In this document: piece by piece, positions 8,946 to 17,784 of the stretch | Layout of the letters: each line of letters opens with the position of its first letter | How positions within the stretch are numbered: position 1 is the first letter of the stretch | Source: Roseovarius atlanticus | Lineage (GTDB): Bacteria; Pseudomonadota; Alphaproteobacteria; Rhodobacterales; Rhodobacteraceae | Assembly: GCF_001441615.1 (NCBI RefSeq) | Contig: NZ_LAXJ01000009.1 | Location: 1-64,000, forward strand | DNA length: 64,000 nt | Direction of reading: 5' to 3' | Position numbers and translations under genes: made by a program | Notes under the pieces: model-generated | Told to the model about the DNA's origin: nothing | The model's input: only the letters and a program-made list of their open reading frames with translations | The model's database searches: none

Positions 8946-9347
8946 GCGGTCGTTCTGCGGCCTCTCGGGCGGGTGCGATCATTCTGCGAGAGTTTGCAGC
9001 ACGACACAACTGAGCACCTCGCGCAACTAGGTACGCGGAGCTGAAATTCGCACTCATCTTGGAAACACGCTGTTTTCGGGGGAGTGCCTTCCGCACGCGG
9101 GCCTTTCAAGCCTGGCTTGTCCGGCATGAGGCCAAGCGCTGAAATAAGTTGCAAATTAAGTCTCTCGCCAATTACGCGCCGCAGAATATGACTGTACGGA
9201 CCCGGCCATGCGACGGCGCGAGAACCATCGAATGGCGGGCGCGAATACATAGAAACTACTTGAAAAAGTAGAACGTTTGGGCAACCCTTCGGAGGTGGCT
9301 ACTGCACTTTTTTTGGAGACTGTCCGTTAGAAGCGGAGCATTACGAA
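8946..9347. other. Divergent intergenic region
   Basis: About 400 bases separate the Wzy-like gene and the oxygenase gene, which point away from each other, so promoters for both should lie here. I see no convincing operator, RNA gene or ORF. GGAG at about 9334 is the probable ribosome binding site of the oxygenase gene. Confidence 0.35.
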
Positions 9348-10181
9348 ATGGCAATTCTTAATCTCGATCCCGAAACCCTTTTGATCTCAACCGATGCCGC
9401 GCGGAATGCGGCGAAGCCGCACGCTGAAACCTACCAAAACAGAGTGCCCTACCCATATGGTGGCTTCGACGATTTCCTGCCGCCTGAAATACTCGACCGC
9501 GTGCTCGAAGAGTTGTCGCAACTGCCCGACGCGGAAACCAGCTTTGATAGGGCGCAGGAGAAACTCAAGACAAGCTATCAGCCCGAGCGTCTTCCACCCT
9601 ACACCCGTGCACTCTTCCATGCCCTCAATTCCCGCCCGGTCCTTGCGTTTCTCGAGGAACTGACTGGCATACGCGGGCTTATCCCAGATCCGTATTTCAT
9701 GGGTGGTGGGATCCACCGAGTCGCCAATGGCGGGCATCTCGATATTCATGCCGATTTCAATCACCACAAGCTTATGAACCTGGAACGCAGGCTGAACATC
9801 CTGATCTACCTGAACAAGGACTGGAAAGAGGAGTACGGCGGCTCGTTCGAGATCTGGAACAAGGATATGACGGAAAAGGTCGAAGGGTTTGTTCCGGTCT
9901 TCAATCGCATGTGTTGCTTTAACACGAGTTCAGATAGCTGGCACGGCAACCCCGAAACGGTGAACCATCCTGACGGAGAAGCCCGCATGTCGATCGCGCT
10001 TTACTATTACACCGCGACTTGGGACAGCACGCGCAAGGGCCACACGACATTGTTCAAACCCCGTCCTGGAACCGCCGACCAACCCGATCGCGTAATCGCG
10101 CGCCGCGAATGGCTACAGGACGTGTTGCCACCGTTCATCCATCGCAGGGTGGGACATCGCCTACAAAAGTTCGGGTTCTGA
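9348..10181 (+). CDS. 2-oxoglutarate/Fe(II)-dependent oxygenase, prolyl-4-hydroxylase-like
   Basis: The 277-residue protein has the cupin iron ligands of this superfamily: HADFNHH near residue 140 (His-x-Asp), a distal His in DSWHGNPE near residue 200, and an Arg in ARMSIALYYY about ten residues later that would bind 2-oxoglutarate. This matches the prolyl-4-hydroxylase/2OG-FeII_Oxy_3 class often found in polysaccharide and glycosylation clusters, where substrates are usually unknown. Hydroxylation of a protein or glycan-linked residue is likely; the substrate is not visible. It lies alone between the Wzy-like gene and the large RTX gene. Confidence 0.78.
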   Translation: MAILNLDPETLLISTDAARNAAKPHAETYQNRVPYPYGGFDDFLPPEILDRVLEELSQLPDAETSFDRAQEKLKTSYQPERLPPYTRALFHALNSRPVLAFLEELTGIRGLIPDPYFMGGGIHRVANGGHLDIHADFNHHKLMNLERRLNILIYLNKDWKEEYGGSFEIWNKDMTEKVEGFVPVFNRMCCFNTSSDSWHGNPETVNHPDGEARMSIALYYYTATWDSTRKGHTTLFKPRPGTADQPDRVIARREWLQDVLPPFIHRRVGHRLQKFGF

Positions 10182-10932
10182 GGTACGGACGCGCGGTTCC
10201 TTTTTGACGCGCCCAGCTTTCAAAGTTTGCGTGAGGACACCGTGAAATTGGGCGAGAGTCCCGATGTGTTCGGTGCGCCTCTCATCTGTTTTTGTGTGCG
10301 GACGCTGCAAGCTGGCATCACATGACTCATTTTTGAGCATTCTGTTGCTCGCGGTCAGTTCTGCCTGCGCGTGGCACATATTATCCGGCGTCCGTCAGAA
10401 AGTTGGCGTCAGATGTCCGGCAACGACACTTCTGTCAGCGAAATACCCTGACGATTTTCGTTTTATCCCAACAATCTAACCCGCGCTGAAGCGCCGGGCT
10501 CAAAGCGATCGTCAGTTTCGAGAGTCGTGATTCGCAGTTGGTTGACGTGAAGCTCAACGCAGGTAAGAAGGCGGGTTTGTGCTTCCGCTGCAACGGCGAT
10601 TGAGCGATTTCACGCCGCTCAGGAACTGACGGATTCACGTTGGTCAAGTTTTAATGTAGGCGTTTGGCCACCACTCGTGACCAATAGAGACAAATTAACG
10701 GTAACGTTCACAGTTCGTAAACGGTGAGAGATGCACTGTCAGGCAGACGCAATCGTCGGCGCAAAGATTTGTGCGCCTATCAATTGCGATAAGCATGTGT
10801 GCGTCCTGATTTCAAGCCGCAAAAGCGATGAGACCAAGGCGAAGATAAGGAATGATAACACATCTTCGCCCCAAAAGCACCGAAAAAGCTAGGTAAATGC
10901 CTGGCCTAAGAATTGTCTAGAGGACCACTTTA
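10182..10932. other. Long intergenic region before the RTX gene
   Basis: About 750 bases with no supported gene; short frames in it have no recognisable protein character. An imperfect hairpin (CCCGCGCT-GA-AGCGCCGGG) lies at 10480-10498 without a T-run. The sequence becomes AT-richer toward the RTX start, as expected of a promoter. GAGG at about 10920 is the likely ribosome binding site. Confidence 0.35.
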
Positions 10933-13900
10933 ATGGCGATCTCCCAAGCTACGATCAACCAACTTTTTGCCACGGACACATCGGCTCAGGGCAATGACGA
11001 TCCAGCCGTATCCTTCGGCCTGGCCGGCATTACGGACTATTCGGGCCAAGTACCGTTCCTGGACATCACTAAAATGATGCGCACCTGGATCGGGCATGAA
11101 CCTGGACGCTGGGGCGGATGGGACGAAAGCGACCTTGAGGCGGGGGGATTTCTCGACGAAAACGGCTGGCTCACCGCGATCCCAGATGACCTCGACCGTG
11201 TCGGGTCCGCTTGGGACATGAGCGGCTCGATGGCCGACTACGTGAGCGGCACCTATGTTCTTCAGTACGAGGGCGAAGGCACAATCATCGTCGGCGGCGC
11301 CGAAATCATAAGCCAGGAAAACGGCCAGATCACATTCAACTTCGATGGCGGCATTCTATCCATCGATATCATGGAAACGGACCCGAATGGCAATGGCGAC
11401 TACATCCGCGACATCTCGATCGTCCGCGAAGACCAGCTGCCGCTGCACGAAGCCGGGGCGATCTTCAATCCCGAGTGGTTGGAGCTTTTCGCTGATTCGC
11501 GTGAATTCCGCTTTATGGACTGGATGGATACGAACAATTCGGACAAGACAAGCTGGGACGAACAAACCCCACTCGACAACTACACCTGGTTCGGAGACGC
11601 CCCCGTCGAAGTGATGGTGCGGCTGGCGAACGAGGCCGGAGTGGACCCTTGGTTCAACATGCCGCACTTGGCCGATGACGAGTATGTGCGGCGCTTTGCC
11701 GAATATGTGCGGGACAATCTTGATCCTGAATTGACGGCGCGGGTCGAGTATTCGAACGAGACATGGAACTGGGCCTTTCAGCAAACCGCTTGGCTGCGTG
11801 ACCAGGCCGCGGCGGAATGGGGCGACACGTCCTATCTCGGTTATCAGAACTACCATATTAAGCGCGCGACCGAGGTCGGCCTGATTTGGGAAGACGTATT
11901 TGCGGAAAATTCCGACGCACCACAGCTCGTGAACGTACTTGGCGTCCAGGGTGACAATCCCTGGCTGGCAGATCAAATCCTGTCGGGCGATGGTTGGAGG
12001 GCGAATGATCCCGCAGGCTTTGTCGAGCCGTCGACCGTGTTCGAAGAGCTTGCAGGCACGACCTACTTTGGTGTCGATGTCGTGGTAGACGACTCATTGC
12101 GCACACAGTTGGTCAATGCCATTCAGAACCCCGGCGTCGATGCAACCGAATGGCTTACCGACTATCTTCGCGATACGTCGATTCCCAACGTGATTTCTTC
12201 GCTGCGTGAGATGGAATCGATCGCTGAGGACTACGGGCTGGGGCTTGTCAGCTATGAAGGCGGGCAGCATGTTCACCACAGTTTTGCCGTGGACGGCCTG
12301 ACACAACAGCAGACCCAGATCCTGACAGAATTCTTCACCGACTATGTGCGCGGTCCGGAAATGGCGGCGCTTTACCAGCAGTTGTGGGATGGATGGACCG
12401 AGGTTTCGGACGGGGCCTTCATGCAATTCGTCGATGTGTCGCCAGCGTCGCAATGGGGCTCGTGGGGTCTTCTCGACAGTCTCGACGACACCAATCCGCG
12501 CGCAGACTATATCTTTGACCAAATGCAGAATGCTTCGAACTGGTGGGGTGCCGACCCAAACGCAGCCTATCTTCAGGGTGTCACGGAAACCGGGACATCG
12601 GGTGACGACATCATGGTTGGCACGGATGCGGAAGATTTCTTTGCCGGCGGTGCAGGTGAAGATGCCTTTATGGTCGGAGACGGCGATGACGGCGTCAACG
12701 GTGGAGACGGTCAGGACACCTTGCTGCTGCGCGGCGCGCCCGAAAATTACTCCATCACGGCGTCGGGCGAGGGGCATGTAATTTCCGGAGCCAATGGTCG
12801 GAAATACGTGATCAATGTCGAGGAGTTCGTCTTTGAGAACGGCGATGTTTTGTCGCTCAGCCAAATGCTTTCCACATTGCCCACAGACCCGGTGGAGCCC
12901 GTCGACCCGGTCGACCCTGTGAGCCCCGTCGAACCGCCGGCCAACAATGCTCCGACAGCGCGGGACGATGCTGCCGCGGTGCTCGAGGGCTACAGCGTCT
13001 TGATCAATGTGCTGGCCGATGACAGCGATCCCGACGGCGACGCGCTCGTCATCCATAGTCTTGGATCCGCCGCAAACGGTCAGGTCGTGGTTGAGAATGG
13101 TCAGGTCCGGTACACTCCTAACGAAGGTTTCAACGGTAGCGATACGTTCACCTATACCATAGCCGATCCGAGCGGCGCCCAATCCACCGCGAGCGTCACG
13201 GTTGGCGTCACCGCGGGTCTGGCGCCGGAAGAACCTGCTCCGACGCCCGTGTCGGATGTACGCAGCTACGTGGTTGGCAACAGCCTTGTGAACCACGAAT
13301 TGGGCCAAGGTTCGGATCTGACCTCTATTCCCTACTGGCTTGCGCGGCTTGCCCAGCAGGATGGCAACACCTACGCGATGGCCGGCACCTATACGGCCTT
13401 GCGCGATTTCCAGGATATCGGGCCTGAAGCAAACTGGGCTTTTGACGGCGTGTCGAGCGCCTGGAACGATGACAGCGGTGTCAGTTTCGCTGATGCGGAT
13501 TTCACGTCGGTTCAAATCAACCCGCTGAATTATATCCAGTGGCGCGGACCGACAGAGTCTTACTGGGATGGCAACAACACACCTGCCAACGCCACTTTGG
13601 AGATCATCGACTACGTCACCGCGGCTGAACCGGGAGTCGAGATCCTGATCTACCAGGGATGGGCCGACATGGGACCGTTCGTTTCCGGATCTTTTCCGCC
13701 CTCTGCGCAGGAGCTGGCCAACTACTACGCTTACAACCTGGGAGAGTATGACGACTGGTACACAGAGTATATGGACGCTTTGCAGGCCGCTCGGCCAGAT
13801 GTCGAAATCAGGATGATCCCGGTTGCCAGAGTTTTGTCTACGCTGTTGACGCAAAGTCCCCTCAACCAGTTGTCGGCCACTGACCTTTACGAGGATGACG

Positions 13901-15108
13901 CCCCGCACGGAACGCCGACCAAATATTTCCTGGCCAGCCTGGTAACCTACGTCGACACGTTTGGTTCGCTGCCACCGGCTGATTTCGACATCCCTGCGGA
14001 TGTGCACCCGCTGGTGCGCGCGAACTACGCCGACATCGTCGCGGCGATCGGCAACGAGATGGGAGTCGACGGCGGCGCAGGCACCGACGTTCTGCGGGGA
14101 GACGATGGCAATAATACCCTCAACGGCAATGACGGCAACGAGGTTCTGCTGGGTGAAGACGGCAATGACACGCTCAACGGCAACGGCGGCGACGACAGCC
14201 TGCTGGGCGGCACCGGGTTCGACTCGATACTCGGCGGCGACGGCAACGATACGCTTCTTGGCGAAGGCCAGGCCGACTTCCTGAGCGGCGGCAACGGCCA
14301 AGACTACCTTGATGGAGGCGACGGCCCAGATCAGATCTACGGCGACGCGGGCAACGACACGCTGCTTGGCGGGTCGGGCGCGGACCGTCTCTTTGGCGGG
14401 GACGGCCACGACTGGATCGACGCAGGCGCCAACGTCGGAGCGTCTGTTGACGGCGTCGAAGGCGGCGCGGGCAACGACACGATCTTCGGCGGCGTCGGCT
14501 TTGACCTGCTGCGGGGCGGCACCGGCGACGACGAAATCCATGGCGGTGCGCACGCCGACAACCTCTACGGCGAAGATGGCAACGACACGTTGAACGGCGA
14601 AGGCGGCTTTGACCGGCTCTTCGGCGGCGCCGGGGACGACCTGCTGGAAGACTACGAAGGCGTCGGCAGTCAGTTCGGCGGCTCGGGCAACGACACGATG
14701 CGCGGCGGCAACGACGGCACTACCTTCTACGGCCAGGCCGGCGATGACCTGATCGAGGCGGGCGGCGGCGACGATCGCATTGGCGCGAATGCCGGTTTCG
14801 ACACCATCAACGGCGGTGCGGGCAACGACCTGATGTTCGGAGACTTCAACGCCGACACGTTTGTGTTCCAGGACGGCCATGGGGTGGATACGGTCGGCGA
14901 CTTCGACGCACTCAACGCTCTGGAAAAGATCGACCTTCAGGCGGTCACCTCGATCGCGTCGCTGGCGGATCTGAACCTCGGTTCGGCCACAAGCGGCGCG
15001 GCCACGCAAGCGGGCGCCAATGTCGAGATCAACACCGGAAACGGCAATCTGATCATCCTCGAAAACGTGTCCCTCAGCGATCTGGATGCCAGCGACTTTA
15101 TCTTCTGA
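10933..15108 (+). CDS. Giant RTX protein: glycosidase-like domain, cadherin-like domain, SGNH-like domain, RTX repeats
   Basis: This is a 1391-residue predicted type I secretion substrate without an N-terminal signal peptide. Residues 1-545 resemble a clan-A glycosidase barrel: EYSNETWNW supplies an Asn-Glu acid/base candidate and LVSYEGGQHVH a nucleophile candidate. Residues 555-650 hold a short RTX block, followed by a Pro-rich DPVEPVDP linker. A cadherin/VCBS-like domain (DDSDPDGDAL, GSDTFTYTIADPSG) covers about 670-765. Residues 776-1041 are an SGNH-like domain nearly identical to the protein at 6373-7332. Residues 1046-1310 are GGxGxDxLxG calcium-binding repeats, and the end (DLDASDFIF) is typical of RTX secretion signals. 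It probably acts outside the cell on polysaccharide. No type I exporter genes are in the window. Confidence 0.78.
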   Translation: MAISQATINQLFATDTSAQGNDDPAVSFGLAGITDYSGQVPFLDITKMMRTWIGHEPGRWGGWDESDLEAGGFLDENGWLTAIPDDLDRVGSAWDMSGSMADYVSGTYVLQYEGEGTIIVGGAEIISQENGQITFNFDGGILSIDIMETDPNGNGDYIRDISIVREDQLPLHEAGAIFNPEWLELFADSREFRFMDWMDTNNSDKTSWDEQTPLDNYTWFGDAPVEVMVRLANEAGVDPWFNMPHLADDEYVRRFAEYVRDNLDPELTARVEYSNETWNWAFQQTAWLRDQAAAEWGDTSYLGYQNYHIKRATEVGLIWEDVFAENSDAPQLVNVLGVQGDNPWLADQILSGDGWRANDPAGFVEPSTVFEELAGTTYFGVDVVVDDSLRTQLVNAIQNPGVDATEWLTDYLRDTSIPNVISSLREMESIAEDYGLGLVSYEGGQHVHHSFAVDGLTQQQTQILTEFFTDYVRGPEMAALYQQLWDGWTEVSDGAFMQFVDVSPASQWGSWGLLDSLDDTNPRADYIFDQMQNASNWWGADPNAAYLQGVTETGTSGDDIMVGTDAEDFFAGGAGEDAFMVGDGDDGVNGGDGQDTLLLRGAPENYSITASGEGHVISGANGRKYVINVEEFVFENGDVLSLSQMLSTLPTDPVEPVDPVDPVSPVEPPANNAPTARDDAAAVLEGYSVLINVLADDSDPDGDALVIHSLGSAANGQVVVENGQVRYTPNEGFNGSDTFTYTIADPSGAQSTASVTVGVTAGLAPEEPAPTPVSDVRSYVVGNSLVNHELGQGSDLTSIPYWLARLAQQDGNTYAMAGTYTALRDFQDIGPEANWAFDGVSSAWNDDSGVSFADADFTSVQINPLNYIQWRGPTESYWDGNNTPANATLEIIDYVTAAEPGVEILIYQGWADMGPFVSGSFPPSAQELANYYAYNLGEYDDWYTEYMDALQAARPDVEIRMIPVARVLSTLLTQSPLNQLSATDLYEDDAPHGTPTKYFLASLVTYVDTFGSLPPADFDIPADVHPLVRANYADIVAAIGNEMGVDGGAGTDVLRGDDGNNTLNGNDGNEVLLGEDGNDTLNGNGGDDSLLGGTGFDSILGGDGNDTLLGEGQADFLSGGNGQDYLDGGDGPDQIYGDAGNDTLLGGSGADRLFGGDGHDWIDAGANVGASVDGVEGGAGNDTIFGGVGFDLLRGGTGDDEIHGGAHADNLYGEDGNDTLNGEGGFDRLFGGAGDDLLEDYEGVGSQFGGSGNDTMRGGNDGTTFYGQAGDDLIEAGGGDDRIGANAGFDTINGGAGNDLMFGDFNADTFVFQDGHGVDTVGDFDALNALEKIDLQAVTSIASLADLNLGSATSGAATQAGANVEINTGNGNLIILENVSLSDLDASDFIF

Positions 15109-15757
15109 TCGGCCCCTTTACCGGCAAGTGCGGCAGACATGTCAACGGCTGCGTTAAAGCCTGTCAGTCCGGCGGAGCAAATGTCGGCCAGTATGGGCGT
15201 CACGCCTTGGAGCGCGTATCTCTCAAATACAAGGCGCGTTCCGAGGCGATGCCGTCTGTGGGCGCGGTGACGCGAAGGATGTGGCCGTTCCAGAAGTACT
15301 TCTTCATCTCACAGCCGTTTCGAGGATTGAAAGCAAAAACCCGGGTCCGAGCCGCATACTGCTTTGACACAGCAGCCAGCCCGTCCCGGGAGATTTGGTC
15401 ATCGAAATAGATGTTTCCTATCAAGAACTCGGCTGGCTAGTATCTTGCCAACCCGAGAGAACAGATCTCACAGACCACTCACTGCCTTCCCCTGGTTTGC
15501 CCAGACGGCCTTGACCGCCCTAGCCTGGATCACAGTTGGCTTATGCCCAAGGCTGCTACCAGAAATCCCAGAGGCAAGTTCTGTCCTCCTGTTAACCAGT
15601 ATTAACCAAACCCGGGTGTCGGACTGTGAACGGGATCACACGTTTTCGATTTTGTCTTAAACCGCACGGTTTGAAACAATTTTATTGCGTAAATCGGCGA
15701 GGCCAGCGGCATGGAAATGTCCCAGTCGGTGCAAGGCTCCAAACAGGCAAGCAGGCG
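15109..15757. other. Intergenic region after the RTX gene
   Basis: About 650 bases between the RTX gene and the convergent Crp gene. Apart from one weak minus-strand frame (15200-15424) I see no gene, no strong terminator and no repeat. The right third is AT-richer. Confidence 0.35.
15200..15424 (-). CDS. Possible small protein of unknown function
   Basis: A 74-codon frame starts at TTG and reads as a plausible soluble peptide (IGNIYFDDQISRDG near the start, FNPRNGCEMKKYFWNGHI in the middle), unlike the low-complexity shadows elsewhere. There is no clear ribosome binding site, and I recognise no family. It could be a decayed gene end or chance. It is reported because the surrounding 650 bases are otherwise empty. 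Confidence 0.25.
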   Translation of the reverse strand: MIGNIYFDDQISRDGLAAVSKQYAARTRVFAFNPRNGCEMKKYFWNGHILRVTAPTDGIASERALYLRDTRSKA

Positions 15758-16459
15758 TCAACGGCTGGGAATGTTCTTGACGATATCCGCAGGTGAAGCG
15801 ACCTGAATAATGCCGTCGCGCATGGAGATCTTGCCCTCGTCCTGCAAAAGCTTCAGCTGTTTGTTGATCGCTTCGCGCGTGACGCCGAGCATCTCGGCCA
15901 ACGCGCTCTGAGAATACTTCCGGCCGAGGTCCAGCACCTCTTTGTTGAGCGAGCCGTGCTTCAATCCAAGTTCCGCAAGCTTCTGCATCAGCCGTTGCGA
16001 GAGATTCTCGAACGCGAAGTTCTGAAGGGTCGCGTTCGACTCGCGCAGCCGCTGGGACAGAAAACGGATCACGTGCGCCGCAAGCGCCGGTTCGTCGGAC
16101 AGGAGCGCGACCATGGTTCCTGTATCAAGGTGAAGTAGGCTGGAGTCCTCCAGCGCGGTCACCGTGGCCGACCTGGGATCGGGGCTGACCAGGGTCATCT
16201 CGCCCAAGGGCGCGCCATGTTCCGGCACCGCGAGGGTCAAAACGTCGCCGTCCGAATTGACGATGCTTACCCGGACCAGACCGCTACACAGGACATAAAG
16301 GCCGTCAGACGGATCGCCCTCGTGAAACAGAACCTTCCCGCGCGGAAGAAACACGCCGTGGGCCCGCGCCGAGATCCGTTTGGCCACGTCTTTCTTCAGG
16401 TCCAAGAACAGCGGGCAGGAGCTGAGGTATTTGCGCTTCTGCTTGTCCGCGATGTTCAT
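15758..16459 (-). CDS. Crp/Fnr family transcriptional regulator
   Basis: The 233-residue protein has an N-terminal cyclic-nucleotide-binding beta-roll (PRGKVLFHEGDPSDGLYVL, then GEMTLVSPDPRSATV) and a C-terminal winged helix with recognition segment SQSALAEMLGVTREAINKQL. The phosphate-binding cassette GEMTL..PRSATV resembles that of Crp, so cAMP or cGMP is a plausible ligand; the Fnr cysteine cluster is absent. Start: GGAG six bases before the ATG at 16459 supports this start over a GTG eleven codons earlier. It is the last gene of a three-gene minus-strand operon with a membrane cyclic-nucleotide-binding protein. A cyclase gene lies at 22391-24154, so the set could form one signalling circuit controlling the YcaO-TfuA genes. 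Confidence 0.88.
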   Translation of the reverse strand: MNIADKQKRKYLSSCPLFLDLKKDVAKRISARAHGVFLPRGKVLFHEGDPSDGLYVLCSGLVRVSIVNSDGDVLTLAVPEHGAPLGEMTLVSPDPRSATVTALEDSSLLHLDTGTMVALLSDEPALAAHVIRFLSQRLRESNATLQNFAFENLSQRLMQKLAELGLKHGSLNKEVLDLGRKYSQSALAEMLGVTREAINKQLKLLQDEGKISMRDGIIQVASPADIVKNIPSR

Positions 16460-16503
16460 CCAATGCTCCGTCAACGTGCGCGTGTTCGACACGGTGAAAC
16501 CAA

Positions 16504-16878
16504 TTACAGCAGACCGACCGCAAGAATCGCCACGTAGGTCAGCTGATGCGCCGCTTGATCAAGGCCGACCAGCCGCCAGAACCCGGCCTCGTCAAGGTCA
16601 GCCTTTCCGTTCTGCAGGTTGGCCTTTTTCCAGTCGATGACGTTATGCACGAAAACCTCGGCCAATGCCAGTGCGACGATCAGACCCGGCCCGCCAAGAC
16701 CCGCAAGCGTCATGACAGGCAAACTGAGCAAACCGTGAAGACCCGCATGCGCCATTCCAGCGGGGTGCAGGAACTCCCCCTTGTGGGCGAGCATTTCACC
16801 CGTCTGCCATCGAAAATCCGCGAAATAGTGTTTGACCTGTATCAGGACGAGAAAAATCAGAATCCCGCTCTCGGTCAC
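16504..16878 (-). CDS. DUF3307 family membrane protein
   Basis: The 124-residue protein has about three hydrophobic helices. It shows the family pattern KHYFADFRWQT in the first helix, HAGLHGLLS in the middle and NVIDWKKA before the last segment. The biochemical role of DUF3307 is unknown. It sits between the membrane cyclic-nucleotide-binding protein (ATGA overlap at 16875-16878) and the Crp-like regulator, so the three genes are probably co-transcribed. Confidence 0.72.
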   Translation of the reverse strand: MTESGILIFLVLIQVKHYFADFRWQTGEMLAHKGEFLHPAGMAHAGLHGLLSLPVMTLAGLGGPGLIVALALAEVFVHNVIDWKKANLQNGKADLDEAGFWRLVGLDQAAHQLTYVAILAVGLL

Positions 16879-17582
16879 TCTGCCGCTGCCTTTTGTCGTG
16901 TCAGGGCCTTGTTGGCTGCAATCAGCTTGCTGCGGGTATCAAGGTGCATGCCGCTATCCAGCGCGCGCCGGAATTCGACGTCGGCCTTTGCCAGCTCCGA
17001 GAGCGCCTCGGACGATATCATGAACAGCCGGCTTGGCTCTGCCGTGCGCACGGTCGCGGAGGCGGCTCCCTTTTGCATGACGTTCATTTCGCCGACGAGC
17101 CCGCCCACGACCGTGCCGATCCTTTCCGACGATGAAAATACATCGGCCGAGCCTTTAGCGAGGTAGGTCAGGTGCGTGACAGGTTCGTTTTCCTGGGTGA
17201 TTCTGATGCCCGGTTCAGCGTCGAGCCAGATGCCGTGGTCAAAGAACTTGCGCGCGGTTGTCCTGGAAAAGTCGGGAAAGATGCGGGCAACCAAGGCGTT
17301 TTCCTCCTCGTTTAATCGGGCCATGCGATCCAGCAGCAACATGCGCGCCAGGCCGACGAGGCTGATGACGATCCAGAAAATCTGAATGATCGCGGAGGCG
17401 AGGTTGAAGGCGACGGTCAATCCGACAAGGACAAATGACGCCGCGAGGAAATTAAGGATCACATAAGGATAGCCCTGCCCGCGGATCACGCCGGTCTGCA
17501 GCAAGGCATAAGCCCCCAGATAAAGCGCGACACCGCAATATCCGATCCAGTGGTAAACGTGTTCGGGGATACCGTACAGCAT
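16875..17582 (-). CDS. Membrane protein with C-terminal cyclic-nucleotide-binding domain
   Basis: Residues 1-85 form three membrane helices of the CBU_0592-like type (YHWIGYCGVALYLGAYALLQ). Residues about 110-210 form a cyclic-nucleotide-binding beta-roll (GIRITQENEPVTHLTYLAKG, then GGLVGEMNVMQKGAASATV), which resembles eukaryotic Popeye proteins in layout. The cassette retains GEM and ASATV but lacks the usual Arg before SA, so nucleotide binding is uncertain. It would sense cytosolic cAMP/cGMP at the membrane. It heads the minus-strand operon and is divergent from ycaO across about 200 bases. Confidence 0.72.
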   Translation of the reverse strand: MLYGIPEHVYHWIGYCGVALYLGAYALLQTGVIRGQGYPYVILNFLAASFVLVGLTVAFNLASAIIQIFWIVISLVGLARMLLLDRMARLNEEENALVARIFPDFSRTTARKFFDHGIWLDAEPGIRITQENEPVTHLTYLAKGSADVFSSSERIGTVVGGLVGEMNVMQKGAASATVRTAEPSRLFMISSEALSELAKADVEFRRALDSGMHLDTRSKLIAANKALTRQKAAAE

Positions 17583-17784
17583 CCGCTGGCTCCGTCAGGT
17601 GGCTCTGGCTTGCATCCGGTATACCACCTTTTCGAGTCCTGGCGAAGTACGGGTGCCCTTGGGCGGTCATCATCAGCTACATTGACCGGCGCGGGATGAT
17701 GGCGCAGTCTTGAAACCGTAACTGGATTTTTGATGCATTTGCTTGCCGAAATTTTTTGAAACCGCTGAAAGCACCGCCATTCGC
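17583..17784. promoter_or_regulatory. Divergent promoter region between the cNMP-binding operon and the ycaO-tfuA operon
   Basis: About 200 bases lie between two divergent operons, so promoters for both must be here or close by. The ycaO-proximal half is AT-rich (GGATTTTTGATGC, GAAATTTTTTGAAACC). I do not see a clean Crp/Fnr palindrome by eye, so control by the nearby Crp-like protein remains a guess from position. Confidence 0.4.

Noticed and set aside
10264-10647. Short frames in the 750-base gap before the RTX gene
   Set aside because: Frames of about 70 codons on both strands without ribosome binding sites or protein-like composition.
12094-15009. 971-codon open frame on the minus strand opposite the RTX gene
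   Set aside because: It is the complement of the RTX/SGNH coding sequence; the product is low-complexity Val/Ala/Arg-rich and the plus frame has clear domains.
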